From NCBI RefSeq assembly GCF_025567405.1, contig NZ_JAOQKJ010000001.1, forward strand, positions 310,001 through 374,000: 64,000 nt of DNA, written 5' to 3'. Shown piece after piece: positions 52,509-59,976 of this stretch (its first letter is position 1; the number at the start of each line of letters is the position of its first letter). Below the pieces are notes generated by a model, which searched no databases, had not been told where the DNA came from, and saw only the letters and a list, made by a program, of their open reading frames with translations. Made by a program: the position numbers and the translations under genes. The DNA comes from Suilimivivens aceti (GTDB lineage: Bacteria; Bacillota; Clostridia; Lachnospirales; Lachnospiraceae).

Positions 52509-52553
52509 ATGGACAGTCAGTCACGATCTGGCTGTCCATCAGGTTTATTTTTT
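52509..52553 (+). terminator. Intrinsic terminator of the glycyl radical operon
   Basis: A stem ATGGACAG/CTGTCCAT, extended inside by CAG/CTG past a mismatch, followed by a T-rich stretch with six T. It begins 10 bases after the activase stop. Confidence 0.85.
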
Positions 52554-52626
52554 CCTCTTGTTATTCTTCTCCTTATTCTTTATACTGTTATTAAAAAGCT
52601 TTTCGCAGGAGATTAACAAAATTATT

Positions 52627-53292
52627 ATGAAACATTACTATAAATATTTTCTTCCGTTCTTCCTCATTCTGGCATTCCTTGTTACTTTCCTTACAGGCTG
52701 TGCTCCCTCCGCTGAGATGCTTGCGGCCGCACAGGATAAATATACAGAACTTGTACAGATCCATAATGAAGTAGTAGAAGTCCATAAGGAAGTAGATGAT
52801 ACCTCCTATGATGATGCTCTTTCCGTCCTGCAGGATGACCTGAATACCATACAGTCCTATAACCTGAAAGACATGTCAGAGGAGGAGATCACCCTGCTGA
52901 TGTCCACAATGGATACGCTGATCGCATCCTATCAGGATTATCTTGCACAGCTTGGAAATACAAAAAAAGAAGAGGATGCCGCCGAACTGACAGCTATTCC
53001 TCTTTCTCTGACCAATAATACTTCTTTTTCCTTCGATCTGATCTCCCTCTATCAGAAGGACAGTGCAGGAGCCCGTATCAATATCCTCTCCGGACTTGAA
53101 AGTCTTTCTCCGACCCAGTCCCTGACAGGACTCCAGATCAAACGAAATGCAGAAAACACACCCTGGATGCTTACACTGGAAACCACAGAAGGGGTTACCT
53201 ACGATATCGAGCTTCCTGTGGAAACCTACACTGAAGATGGTGTCCACCTTTATCTGGCCTATGATTCCGAAACCGGCAGCATCACCGTCTGA
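52627..53292 (+). CDS. Small lipoprotein of unknown function
   Basis: A 221-residue secreted lipoprotein: a basic start, a strong hydrophobic stretch and the lipobox FLTGC with Cys25. Residues of about 35 to 120 are helical and acidic, probably a coiled coil (KYTELVQIHNEVVEVHKEV), and the rest is predicted beta. No known domain is recognised. The only nearby AGGAG is 14 bases before the ATG, so expression may be low. It stands alone between two terminators. Confidence 0.75.
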   Translation: MKHYYKYFLPFFLILAFLVTFLTGCAPSAEMLAAAQDKYTELVQIHNEVVEVHKEVDDTSYDDALSVLQDDLNTIQSYNLKDMSEEEITLLMSTMDTLIASYQDYLAQLGNTKKEEDAAELTAIPLSLTNNTSFSFDLISLYQKDSAGARINILSGLESLSPTQSLTGLQIKRNAENTPWMLTLETTEGVTYDIELPVETYTEDGVHLYLAYDSETGSITV

Positions 53293-53308
53293 CCGGTTTC
53301 CTTTTTAT
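53269..53308 (+). terminator. Intrinsic terminator overlapping the lipoprotein stop codon
   Basis: Perfect 8-base arms GAAACCGG/CCGGTTTC with the stop codon in the 16-base loop, followed by CTTTTTAT. Confidence 0.8.
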
Positions 53309-53374
53309 CTGCAGCTTATGCCTCTTCATCCGTGGCCGGACTCTGACACCGCCTGTTTCTTCTGCTGTCCTCCA

Positions 53375-54865
53375 CTACACCATGGTCTTCAATAGTTCTA
53401 CTTCTTTCTTGGTCTCATCCAGCATGTCGCTGATCTGCTTGGTTCCCTGGATCATACCATCTGTCAGGGTTCTTGTATTCTCGATATTTGCCAGCAGCTC
53501 TTCACTGAATGCACTTAAGTTCTCCACGTACTGTACGATCTCATGGTTGCTGTCCTTGACCTGACCCATACCGGTAGTCTGTTCTGCCATGTCAGCTGAA
53601 ACCTGGTCAATGTCCTTTTTGATCCTTGCAAAGGCCTCACCTGTCTTCTCCACAAGCTCTGCCTGCGCCTTATTCGTCTCCACAAGGCTGCCTACACTTC
53701 TTCCGGCAGCATCTGCCTGCTCTGTAAGCTGTGCCAAAATGTCCTTGATCTGCTGGGTTGCCTGCTCTGTGCCTGCTGCCAGATTCTTGATCTCATCTGC
53801 AACTACCGCAAAGCCCTTGCCAGCTTCGCCTGCATGTGCAGCCTCTATACTTGCGTTGAGCGCAAGAAGCGTGGTCTGTGTCGTGATACCGGCGATCATC
53901 TGCAGGATCTTATTGGCTTCCTCGATCTGTTCAAGCAATGTGTTCATGGTCGCACTGACTTCGCCGCCCGCACTCTCTGTCTGAGCTGACGCTGCCCGGA
54001 GCTGTCCGATATCCTGATTGCCTTCTTCCGTGATCTTCAGTGTGGTCTGGAATTTCTCACTGATCCTGTCCGAAATCTGTACTGCATTGTCCGTCTGCAC
54101 ACCGATATTTTCTGTCATTTCAAGCTGCTTCTGGATCGTCTGTGCCAGGTCATTGGCTCCGGTCACGATCTCTTCGATCGCATTTTTGCTGTTTTCACCC
54201 TGGGACTCCATATCCTTGGACTGCGCATCAATAGCAGTGATCTTTTCGATCAGCTCACCGGTGGTGGAAGTCATATTCTCCAGGATCTCCCCGGTATGCT
54301 CTTTTTCCTCAGAAATCTGCGCCATCTTGAAATTGCTGATCCTCTCCAGATTTCTGGAGGATACGATACAGAACACATCCACAAGAAGCACTGCTGCCAG
54401 GGCAATTTCATAATTGATGATGGAACTGCTGTCTGCCCTGCCGTTTCCCACTTCTTCCACAATATAAAATACATTGATAGCAACTGACAGTGATCCGGCT
54501 CCAAGACTGAACTTTCCATTCTGGAAAAGTGTGATCGCCGTCAGCATGGGAAGAATGTAAACAAATGCGATGATACTGTCTGATGTAAACATTGCATAGG
54601 CATACAGGATCAGGTAACCGCCCATTCCTATGTATTTGATCGCTGCACTTTCCTTATTCTTCACAAAATACAGGATCATGCATGCAAGAAACGGGATCAT
54701 CATAATGGTACAGAATACCGCCAGATAACCAGGTGTCCTGTTACCCTTGATGTACTCCCCGATATACGCCAGAAGCAGAATGCCGATCACGGATCCGTAA
54801 CATACCAGAAACCTCTGATTTACAAGCTGCTTCTCACTGAATGCATGCTTTTCTTTTAAACTCAT
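53375..54865 (-). CDS. Methyl-accepting chemotaxis protein with membrane-only sensor
   Basis: A 496-residue chemoreceptor. The N-terminal ~185 residues contain about six membrane helices with no sizeable outside domain; there is no HAMP domain. The rest is a long coiled-coil signalling domain with the conserved hairpin tip ALNASIEAAHAGEAGKGFAVVADE-type region (about residues 335-360), which contacts CheA/CheW. It probably senses membrane or cytosolic signals such as redox state. It implies a motile or formerly motile host. ATG with AAGGGGA upstream. Confidence 0.93.
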   Translation of the reverse strand: MSLKEKHAFSEKQLVNQRFLVCYGSVIGILLLAYIGEYIKGNRTPGYLAVFCTIMMIPFLACMILYFVKNKESAAIKYIGMGGYLILYAYAMFTSDSIIAFVYILPMLTAITLFQNGKFSLGAGSLSVAINVFYIVEEVGNGRADSSSIINYEIALAAVLLVDVFCIVSSRNLERISNFKMAQISEEKEHTGEILENMTSTTGELIEKITAIDAQSKDMESQGENSKNAIEEIVTGANDLAQTIQKQLEMTENIGVQTDNAVQISDRISEKFQTTLKITEEGNQDIGQLRAASAQTESAGGEVSATMNTLLEQIEEANKILQMIAGITTQTTLLALNASIEAAHAGEAGKGFAVVADEIKNLAAGTEQATQQIKDILAQLTEQADAAGRSVGSLVETNKAQAELVEKTGEAFARIKKDIDQVSADMAEQTTGMGQVKDSNHEIVQYVENLSAFSEELLANIENTRTLTDGMIQGTKQISDMLDETKKEVELLKTMV

Positions 54866-54981
54866 TTTTAACCCATCCCCTTTGAAATTTTAGTTATCTC
54901 TATTGTAAGAACATCGTACCCTTATGTCAATTTTTCTGTACCTTTTTCCTATAATCTACAATCTTTTATTCAATTTTTTCG

Positions 54982-55010
54982 TTGACTTTCAGGTTCTTCT
55001 GTGGTATGAT
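54982..55010 (+). promoter_or_regulatory. Promoter of tRNA-Gly
   Basis: TTGACT and TATGAT, 17 bases apart, about 40 bases upstream of the tRNA. A good sigma-A promoter. The remaining bases of 54866-55049 hold no gene. Confidence 0.75.
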
Positions 55011-55049
55011 AACATCTGTTCGTGAGAATTGTAATAACATATCTGATAT

Positions 55050-55120
55050 GCGGGTGTAGTTCAATGGTAGAACACCAGCCTTCCAAGCTGGATACGTGGG
55101 TTCGATTCCCATCACCCGCT
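55050..55120 (+). tRNA. tRNA-Gly (anticodon TCC)
   Basis: A complete 71-base cloverleaf: acceptor arms GCGGGTG/CACCCGC, D-arm with GTTCAATGGTAGAAC, anticodon stem CCAGC/GCTGG with loop CTTCCAA (anticodon TCC), T-arm GTGGGTTCGATTCCCAT, discriminator T. CCA is not encoded. Confidence 0.97.
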
Positions 55121-55229
55121 CTTTGCATGCACTTTTTTATCCTGATACCCATATACATTCAGCAGGTATTCATGGCGCTCCCGGCGCATTTGTTTACTCT
55201 GCACCATCCAAAAGAAAGGAAGCATTCCT

Positions 55230-56099
55230 ATGAAACATAATTTACGTGTTACCCTGCCTGTCCTGACAGGCGCTGCAGTTCTTTCTCTGTCAGCCGCTCC
55301 TCTGCTTCCGGTAAACGCAGCGCCTGCTGCGCAGACAATATCTGCCGGTGCGGTTTCTCAGATTACAGACTATTCCGCTGTGTTTGACGCTGATTATTAC
55401 TATCAGACCTATCCGGATCTGCAGGCCTCCATTGGCAATGATCCTGCTGCCCTGCTTTCTCATTTCATCAAAACCGGGATGGCAGAAGGACGGAACGGCA
55501 ATGCCCAATTCAATCTGAAGGCTTATATGTGTCAGAACCCTGATCTGATGGCCGTTTACGGTACAGATCTTCCCTCTTATTACCGTCATTACATCACAAA
55601 TGGCAAAGCAGAAAACAGAAAGGCTGTTTTTGATGCCGGTAAAGGCTTAGCAGAAGGTGTTCTTGGCAGCTATACCACGACCTTTGATACCACAGAGGCC
55701 CGCGCCACCAATGTTATCCTGTCCGCTTCCCGTATTAATGGACTTGTGATCCCTGCAGGCGGACGTTTCTCCTACAGCACTTCCGTAGGTACGAGAACCA
55801 CTGCAAACGGTTATGTGGAAGCGCCTTCCTTTGCCAGCGGCAGAGTGGTTACCAGTGTAGGCGGAGGTATCTGTCAGGTATCCTCTACTCTGTATGCAGC
55901 CATGGTAGTTGCTGATATCCCGGCTGCTTCCCATTATCTGCATTCCCTTCCTGTTGACTATGTTCCAAGAGGACTGGATGCTGCGATCGTAGAGGGCTAC
56001 AAGGATCTGTCCTTTGTCAATCCTTACAGCTATCCCATTATGCTGCAGACTTCTTCAGACAACGGAGTTCTGACTGTAAGCATTCTGAAGGCTGGCTGA
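55230..56099 (+). CDS. VanW-family secreted protein with N-terminal repeats
   Basis: A 289-residue exported protein with a signal peptide (to about residue 30, cut after VNAAPA). Residues of about 47 to 135 hold two copies of a ~43-residue FDADYYYQTYPDL/FNLKAYMCQNPDL-type repeat often seen in clostridial surface proteins. The C-terminal half is a VanW domain (GGRFSYSTSVG, SVGGGICQVSSTLY, HSLPVDYVPRG). VanW proteins are linked to cell-envelope and glycopeptide contexts but have no firm activity. ATG with AAAGGAAG. It is 30 bases upstream of the CE2 gene and may be co-transcribed. Confidence 0.9.
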   Translation: MKHNLRVTLPVLTGAAVLSLSAAPLLPVNAAPAAQTISAGAVSQITDYSAVFDADYYYQTYPDLQASIGNDPAALLSHFIKTGMAEGRNGNAQFNLKAYMCQNPDLMAVYGTDLPSYYRHYITNGKAENRKAVFDAGKGLAEGVLGSYTTTFDTTEARATNVILSASRINGLVIPAGGRFSYSTSVGTRTTANGYVEAPSFASGRVVTSVGGGICQVSSTLYAAMVVADIPAASHYLHSLPVDYVPRGLDAAIVEGYKDLSFVNPYSYPIMLQTSSDNGVLTVSILKAG

Positions 56100-56129
56100 A
56101 TTTTTGATTATTAAATAGGAGGTATACCT

Positions 56130-57257
56130 GTGAAAAAAAATGAGAATCTGAAAAGCCTTTCTTTGAATGAAATAGAATATTATAAGGTACACGGAAGAAA
56201 TATTTCCGGTCAGTGTCCTCTTCCCCTGTTTTTTAACGGAAGCGGTATTGAGGTCAATGTAACCGGTTCTGAACTGTGGATCGATCTAGAGGTAGACTGT
56301 GATTTCCACGAGCCCTGGATCTATACAGCACTGAATAATTCCTTTATGAGCCGCCAGATGCTTCTGCCCGGTTCCTATTCCATCTGTCTGTTCCGCAATA
56401 TGAGTCCGGACAGTGTCAAAAACATGAAATTCATGCGTGAGCTGCAGTCCATGACAGAAGACGATGACTGCCACATCCTTGTAAAAGGCTTTCAGACAGA
56501 TGGCTTTTTCCTTCCAACCTCCGAAAAACGTTATAAAATAGAATTTATCGGAGACAGCATCACCTCCGGTGAAGGTACCTATGGTGCCAAAGAGGATACG
56601 GACTGGCTTGCCATGTATATGAGCAGCAGCCGGAATTATGCCGTCATGACTGCCAATGCCCTGAATGCTGACTATCATCTCTTTTCCCAGGGTGGCTGGG
56701 GAGTTTACTGCGGCTGGGACAATGATACAAGGCACAATATCCCTTCCCGCTATGAAGCCCTGTGTGGTCTATGTGGCGGAGAATTCAACGAATCCCTCGG
56801 TGTATCCAAACCCTACGATTTCCGTAGCTGGGTACCGGACGCTATTGTAGTAAATCTGGGTACCAATGATGCCAGTGCTTTTGAACAGCCCCCATTCACC
56901 ATTCCAGAAACCGGTGAAGTCTGCAAGCAGCGCAAGAATCCAGACGGCACCTATAACAGGGAAGACCTTCTGAAGTTTGAACAGGCTGTCATTGATTTTC
57001 TGAAGATACTCAGAAAGCACAATGAATCTTCGCATATCGTATGGGCTTACGGCATGCTTGGTTATGATCTGACTCTTGCTATCACAGAAGCTATGAATAC
57101 CTACCGCAATGAAACCGGCGATTCCAATGTTGCTTTCCTGCAGCTTCCCGATTCCACACCGGACAACCTCGGTGCACATGCACACCCGGGACCTGCCTCC
57201 CATGAACGGGCTGCAGCAGTCTTGACCGAATATTTTAAAAAGAAATGGGAAGTCTGA
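56130..57257 (+). CDS. CE2-family acetylesterase (acetyl-mannan/xylan type)
   Basis: A 375-residue intracellular esterase. An N-terminal jelly-roll domain (to about residue 125) is followed by an SGNH domain with IGDSITSGEG (Ser143), SQGGWGVYCGWD, VVNLGTNDAS and a late His region (GAHAHPGPASH). The jelly-roll-first order and the GDSIT block are those of CE2. In the Roseburia mannan system a CE2 works together with a CE17 to remove acetyl groups from all positions; here the CE17 partner is 51 kb away. The start is GTG, 7 bases after AGGAGG. No signal peptide. A terminator overlaps the stop. Confidence 0.88.
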   Translation: MKKNENLKSLSLNEIEYYKVHGRNISGQCPLPLFFNGSGIEVNVTGSELWIDLEVDCDFHEPWIYTALNNSFMSRQMLLPGSYSICLFRNMSPDSVKNMKFMRELQSMTEDDDCHILVKGFQTDGFFLPTSEKRYKIEFIGDSITSGEGTYGAKEDTDWLAMYMSSSRNYAVMTANALNADYHLFSQGGWGVYCGWDNDTRHNIPSRYEALCGLCGGEFNESLGVSKPYDFRSWVPDAIVVNLGTNDASAFEQPPFTIPETGEVCKQRKNPDGTYNREDLLKFEQAVIDFLKILRKHNESSHIVWAYGMLGYDLTLAITEAMNTYRNETGDSNVAFLQLPDSTPDNLGAHAHPGPASHERAAAVLTEYFKKKWEV

Positions 57258-57290
57258 TGACTTCCCATTTCTTTTCTTCTCGTTTTTTTA
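57243..57290 (+). terminator. Strong terminator overlapping the CE2 stop codon
   Basis: A perfect 12-base stem AAATGGGAAGTC/GACTTCCCATTT with a TGAT loop (the stop codon is part of it), followed by CTTTTCTTCTCG and seven T. Confidence 0.9.
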
Positions 57291-57296
57291 ACCCCT

Positions 57297-57747
57297 GCTG
57301 GGCATCTCAGCTTCTTTTTTCTCTCCATGCCCCGCTTGATTCTCTTCTTTCCTTTTTCTTCTCAATTTTTCACTCTCTGCGGGGCACCTCAGCTTCTTTT
57401 TTCTCTCCATGCCCCGTCCGAAGCTCTTCTTTCTCTTTTCTTCTCAATTTCTCACTCTCTGCGGGGCATCTCAGCTTCTTTTCCTTCTCCATGCCCCGTC
57501 CGGTTCTCTTCTTTCCCTTTTCTTCTCAATTTTTCGCTCTCTGCGGGGCACCACAGCTTCTTTTCCTTCTCCATGCCCCGTCCGGTTCTCTTCTTTCCCT
57601 TTTCTTCTCAATTTTTCGCTCTCTGCGGGGCATCTCAGCTTCTTTTCCTTCTCCATGCCCCGTCCGGTTCTCTTCTTTCCCTTTTCTTCTCAATTTTTCG
57701 CTCTCTGCGGGGCACCTCAGCTTCTTTTTTCTCTCTATGCCCCGTCC
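57297..57747. repeat. 82-bp tandem repeat array with a hairpin in each unit
   Basis: Six hairpin units recur exactly every 82 bases (the GGGCA arm ends near 57304, 57386, 57468, 57550, 57632 and 57714). Each has GCGGGGCA and TGCCCCG arms about 25 bases apart and a pyrimidine-rich plus strand. Units 3-5 are almost identical; the outer ones have drifted. Because 82 is not a multiple of 3, all three plus frames stay open and produce false repetitive ORFs. The array fills the gap between the convergent CE2 and DMT genes, and its last arm encodes the final residues (Asp-Gly-Ala) and the stop of the DMT gene. Confidence 0.93.
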
Positions 57748-58604
57748 GATGCATTGGTTTTCAGATTATAAAGCAGCAATGCCAGCAGGATCAGCACATA
57801 CCCAACCAACTTCAAAAAACTCATACCTTCTCCACCGACCGCAATCCCCATCACACTGGCTGTCAGTGGATTCACTACCGTAAATACTGCTGCTGTTTCT
57901 GCGGGCAGATATTTCTGTCCCACTGGCTGGAAGGTAAATCCAAAGCAACTGCACAAAAGCACCAGAAGCAGTAACATTACCCACTGCTGACTGCCCTGCG
58001 GCAGGCTGAAATCTCCGGAAGCCAGAGCTACGATCAAACTGAGAAGCCCCATCACACCAAGCTGCAGCATACCTACGGTCACAGGATCTGCATCCTGTGT
58101 TACTTTTTCTGTCGCCATGATACAGGCTGCGTATGTCAGTGCTGCAAGTATCATCAGCACGATGCCGAGACCTCCGCCAGAACAGCTGCTTTGTGTCAGA
58201 GACAAACATCCAACACCGATAACTGCGAGCAGGGCGCACAGCATGGTTTTCTTCTTTGGCAGAGTTCTTGCCAGGATCGCCGCATAGATCGGAACCATTA
58301 CGATCGCCATGTTTTCGATCAGGGAACTGACACCGGAATCAATAAGCCGCAGGCCATACATTTCAAATATCATGCAGACCGTATACAATACACCCAGGAT
58401 CAGTCCGCCTTTCAGGCTGTTTTTACTGCAGGCAAGCAGCTTCTTATGGAAGATGACCGCCAGCACCAGAAACGCCAGAATAAACCTGACTGCCAGAATA
58501 TTCATGGGCGACATGGTATTCATCAATATTTTTGAAAAGAGGAAAGAAGTTCCTCTGGCAACAAATACTGCCGTTAAAAGTAATTTTGCACTTATAGGTT
58601 TCAT
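57735..58604 (-). CDS. EamA/DMT-family transporter
   Basis: A 289-residue membrane protein with about ten helices in two EamA repeats: RGTSFLFSKILMNTMSP with FILAFLVLAVIF in the first, and AALTYAACIMATEKVTQ with FTVVNPLTASVMGI in the second. Members export metabolites or drugs; the substrate is unknown. Its ATG is one base after the MATE stop, so translation is coupled. The last codons lie in the 82-bp repeat array. Confidence 0.92.
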   Translation of the reverse strand: MKPISAKLLLTAVFVARGTSFLFSKILMNTMSPMNILAVRFILAFLVLAVIFHKKLLACSKNSLKGGLILGVLYTVCMIFEMYGLRLIDSGVSSLIENMAIVMVPIYAAILARTLPKKKTMLCALLAVIGVGCLSLTQSSCSGGGLGIVLMILAALTYAACIMATEKVTQDADPVTVGMLQLGVMGLLSLIVALASGDFSLPQGSQQWVMLLLLVLLCSCFGFTFQPVGQKYLPAETAAVFTVVNPLTASVMGIAVGGEGMSFLKLVGYVLILLALLLYNLKTNASDGA

Positions 58605-58605
58605 C

Positions 58606-59976
58606 CTACGCTACCACCCTATGCTCCAGCCATTTCCTGCTGTGAAATCTTCCAAAGAATATGATGCTTCTGACACCCCAGTCTGTAAACATACCGATCC
58701 ATACCGCCATTGGTCCAAAGTGTAATGCCCTGACTAGAAAGATACATAGGCTCACACGGCAAAGCCACATAGTAATGGTCGATACAATCATACTGAATTT
58801 CACATCTCCTGCTGCCCGCATTCCATATCCGGGGATAAAGGATCCTACCCAGAAAATAGGTTTGCAGACCGTGATCCATCCTACCATATAAACACACAGT
58901 GCTGCGCTCTCTGGCTCCATGGCTGCGATCACTGTGACCGGCCTTGCTGCCAGATATACCAGAACACAGCTGATGATCAGACAGATCTCAGCCCATACGC
59001 ACACCTTTCTGATATAATATACCGCTTCATCCTTCCGTCCAGCACCGATACACTGTCCTACTACTGTCATCAGCCCGATTCCCATCCCCATAGGCGCTAT
59101 CCCATTCAGGTTCTCCATAATATTAGCCATAGCCTGTGCTGCAATTGCTGTGGTTCCCATGGTGGAAACGCTGGACTGGATCGCCAGCTTACCGAACTGG
59201 AACATACTGTTCTCTACACCGGAAGGAATTCCGATGGCCAGAATACTTAAAATCAGCTGCCATTGCGGTCTGATCTTAACATAATGATTCACTGTGATCG
59301 TCTGCCCCTCCCTGTGAAGAAAGGCCAGTACTACCACCGCACAGAATACACGTGAAAGAAGTGTCGACAGTGCCGCTCCGGACACTCCCATATGGAAGCC
59401 CCAGATAAAGACAGCATTTCCGATGATATTCAGGAAATTGGAGATCACAGAAACTGTCATGGGCAGTCTGCTGTTTCCCTGTGCCCGGTAAATGGCTGCA
59501 CCGGCATCATACAGTCCAATAAAAGGAAAAGACAGTGCTGTATAATAAAAGTAGATCACAGCAGCATCCATAACATCCGCTTCTACCTGTCCAAAGACAA
59601 GGTGCAGAAGCTCCCGGTTACTGATCATGCAAAGTACCGTGATCACTGCAGAGATAAGAAACACAACAAGCAGCACCTGCTTAGCTGCCCTTTCCGCTTC
59701 CTTTGGCTTTTCCTTCCCGATATACTGGGAACAAATGATACAGCCTCCTGCTGCAAGTGCGGAGAAGGCCTGGATTACCAGTACATTGATAGAATCCACC
59801 AGGGAAACCGCTGACATGGCAGCGGCTCCCACATTACTGACCATGATGGTATCTGCTGTTCCCATCAGGGAATTTAAAAGCTGCTCCACCATCAGGGGAA
59901 CCAGCAGTGCCCACAGGGCACGGTTGCTGAATAATCTGTTATGCGATCGCGAACTGACTGTTGTACAGTTTTGCAT
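58606..59976 (-). CDS. MATE-family efflux transporter
   Basis: A 456-residue MATE exporter with about twelve helices: ALWALLVPLMVEQLLNSLMG in helix 1, DTIMVSNVGAAAMSAVS after it, and the mid-protein IYRAQGNSRLPMTVS and AIAAQAMANIMENLNG repeats. It would expel cations or drugs using Na+ or H+. The ATG chosen has AAGGTGG upstream; an ATG 30 bases earlier is possible. It begins inside the end of the upstream ABC exporter gene (38-base overlap). Confidence 0.92.
   Translation of the reverse strand: MQNCTTVSSRSHNRLFSNRALWALLVPLMVEQLLNSLMGTADTIMVSNVGAAAMSAVSLVDSINVLVIQAFSALAAGGCIICSQYIGKEKPKEAERAAKQVLLVVFLISAVITVLCMISNRELLHLVFGQVEADVMDAAVIYFYYTALSFPFIGLYDAGAAIYRAQGNSRLPMTVSVISNFLNIIGNAVFIWGFHMGVSGAALSTLLSRVFCAVVVLAFLHREGQTITVNHYVKIRPQWQLILSILAIGIPSGVENSMFQFGKLAIQSSVSTMGTTAIAAQAMANIMENLNGIAPMGMGIGLMTVVGQCIGAGRKDEAVYYIRKVCVWAEICLIISCVLVYLAARPVTVIAAMEPESAALCVYMVGWITVCKPIFWVGSFIPGYGMRAAGDVKFSMIVSTITMWLCRVSLCIFLVRALHFGPMAVWIGMFTDWGVRSIIFFGRFHSRKWLEHRVVA

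Noticed and set aside
52240..52626. Extended N-terminus for the lipoprotein gene
   Set aside because: It would overlap the activase gene and the terminator, and would hide the lipoprotein signal that begins at 52627.
57297..57747. Possible CRISPR array
   Set aside because: The repeats are 82 bases and directly adjoining, with no unique spacers and no cas genes.
57245..57974. Long plus-strand open frames with repeated Phe/Ser/Leu-rich protein over the tandem repeats
   Set aside because: The 82-bp period keeps all three frames open; the frames run past the array into the antisense of the DMT gene and have no ribosome site.
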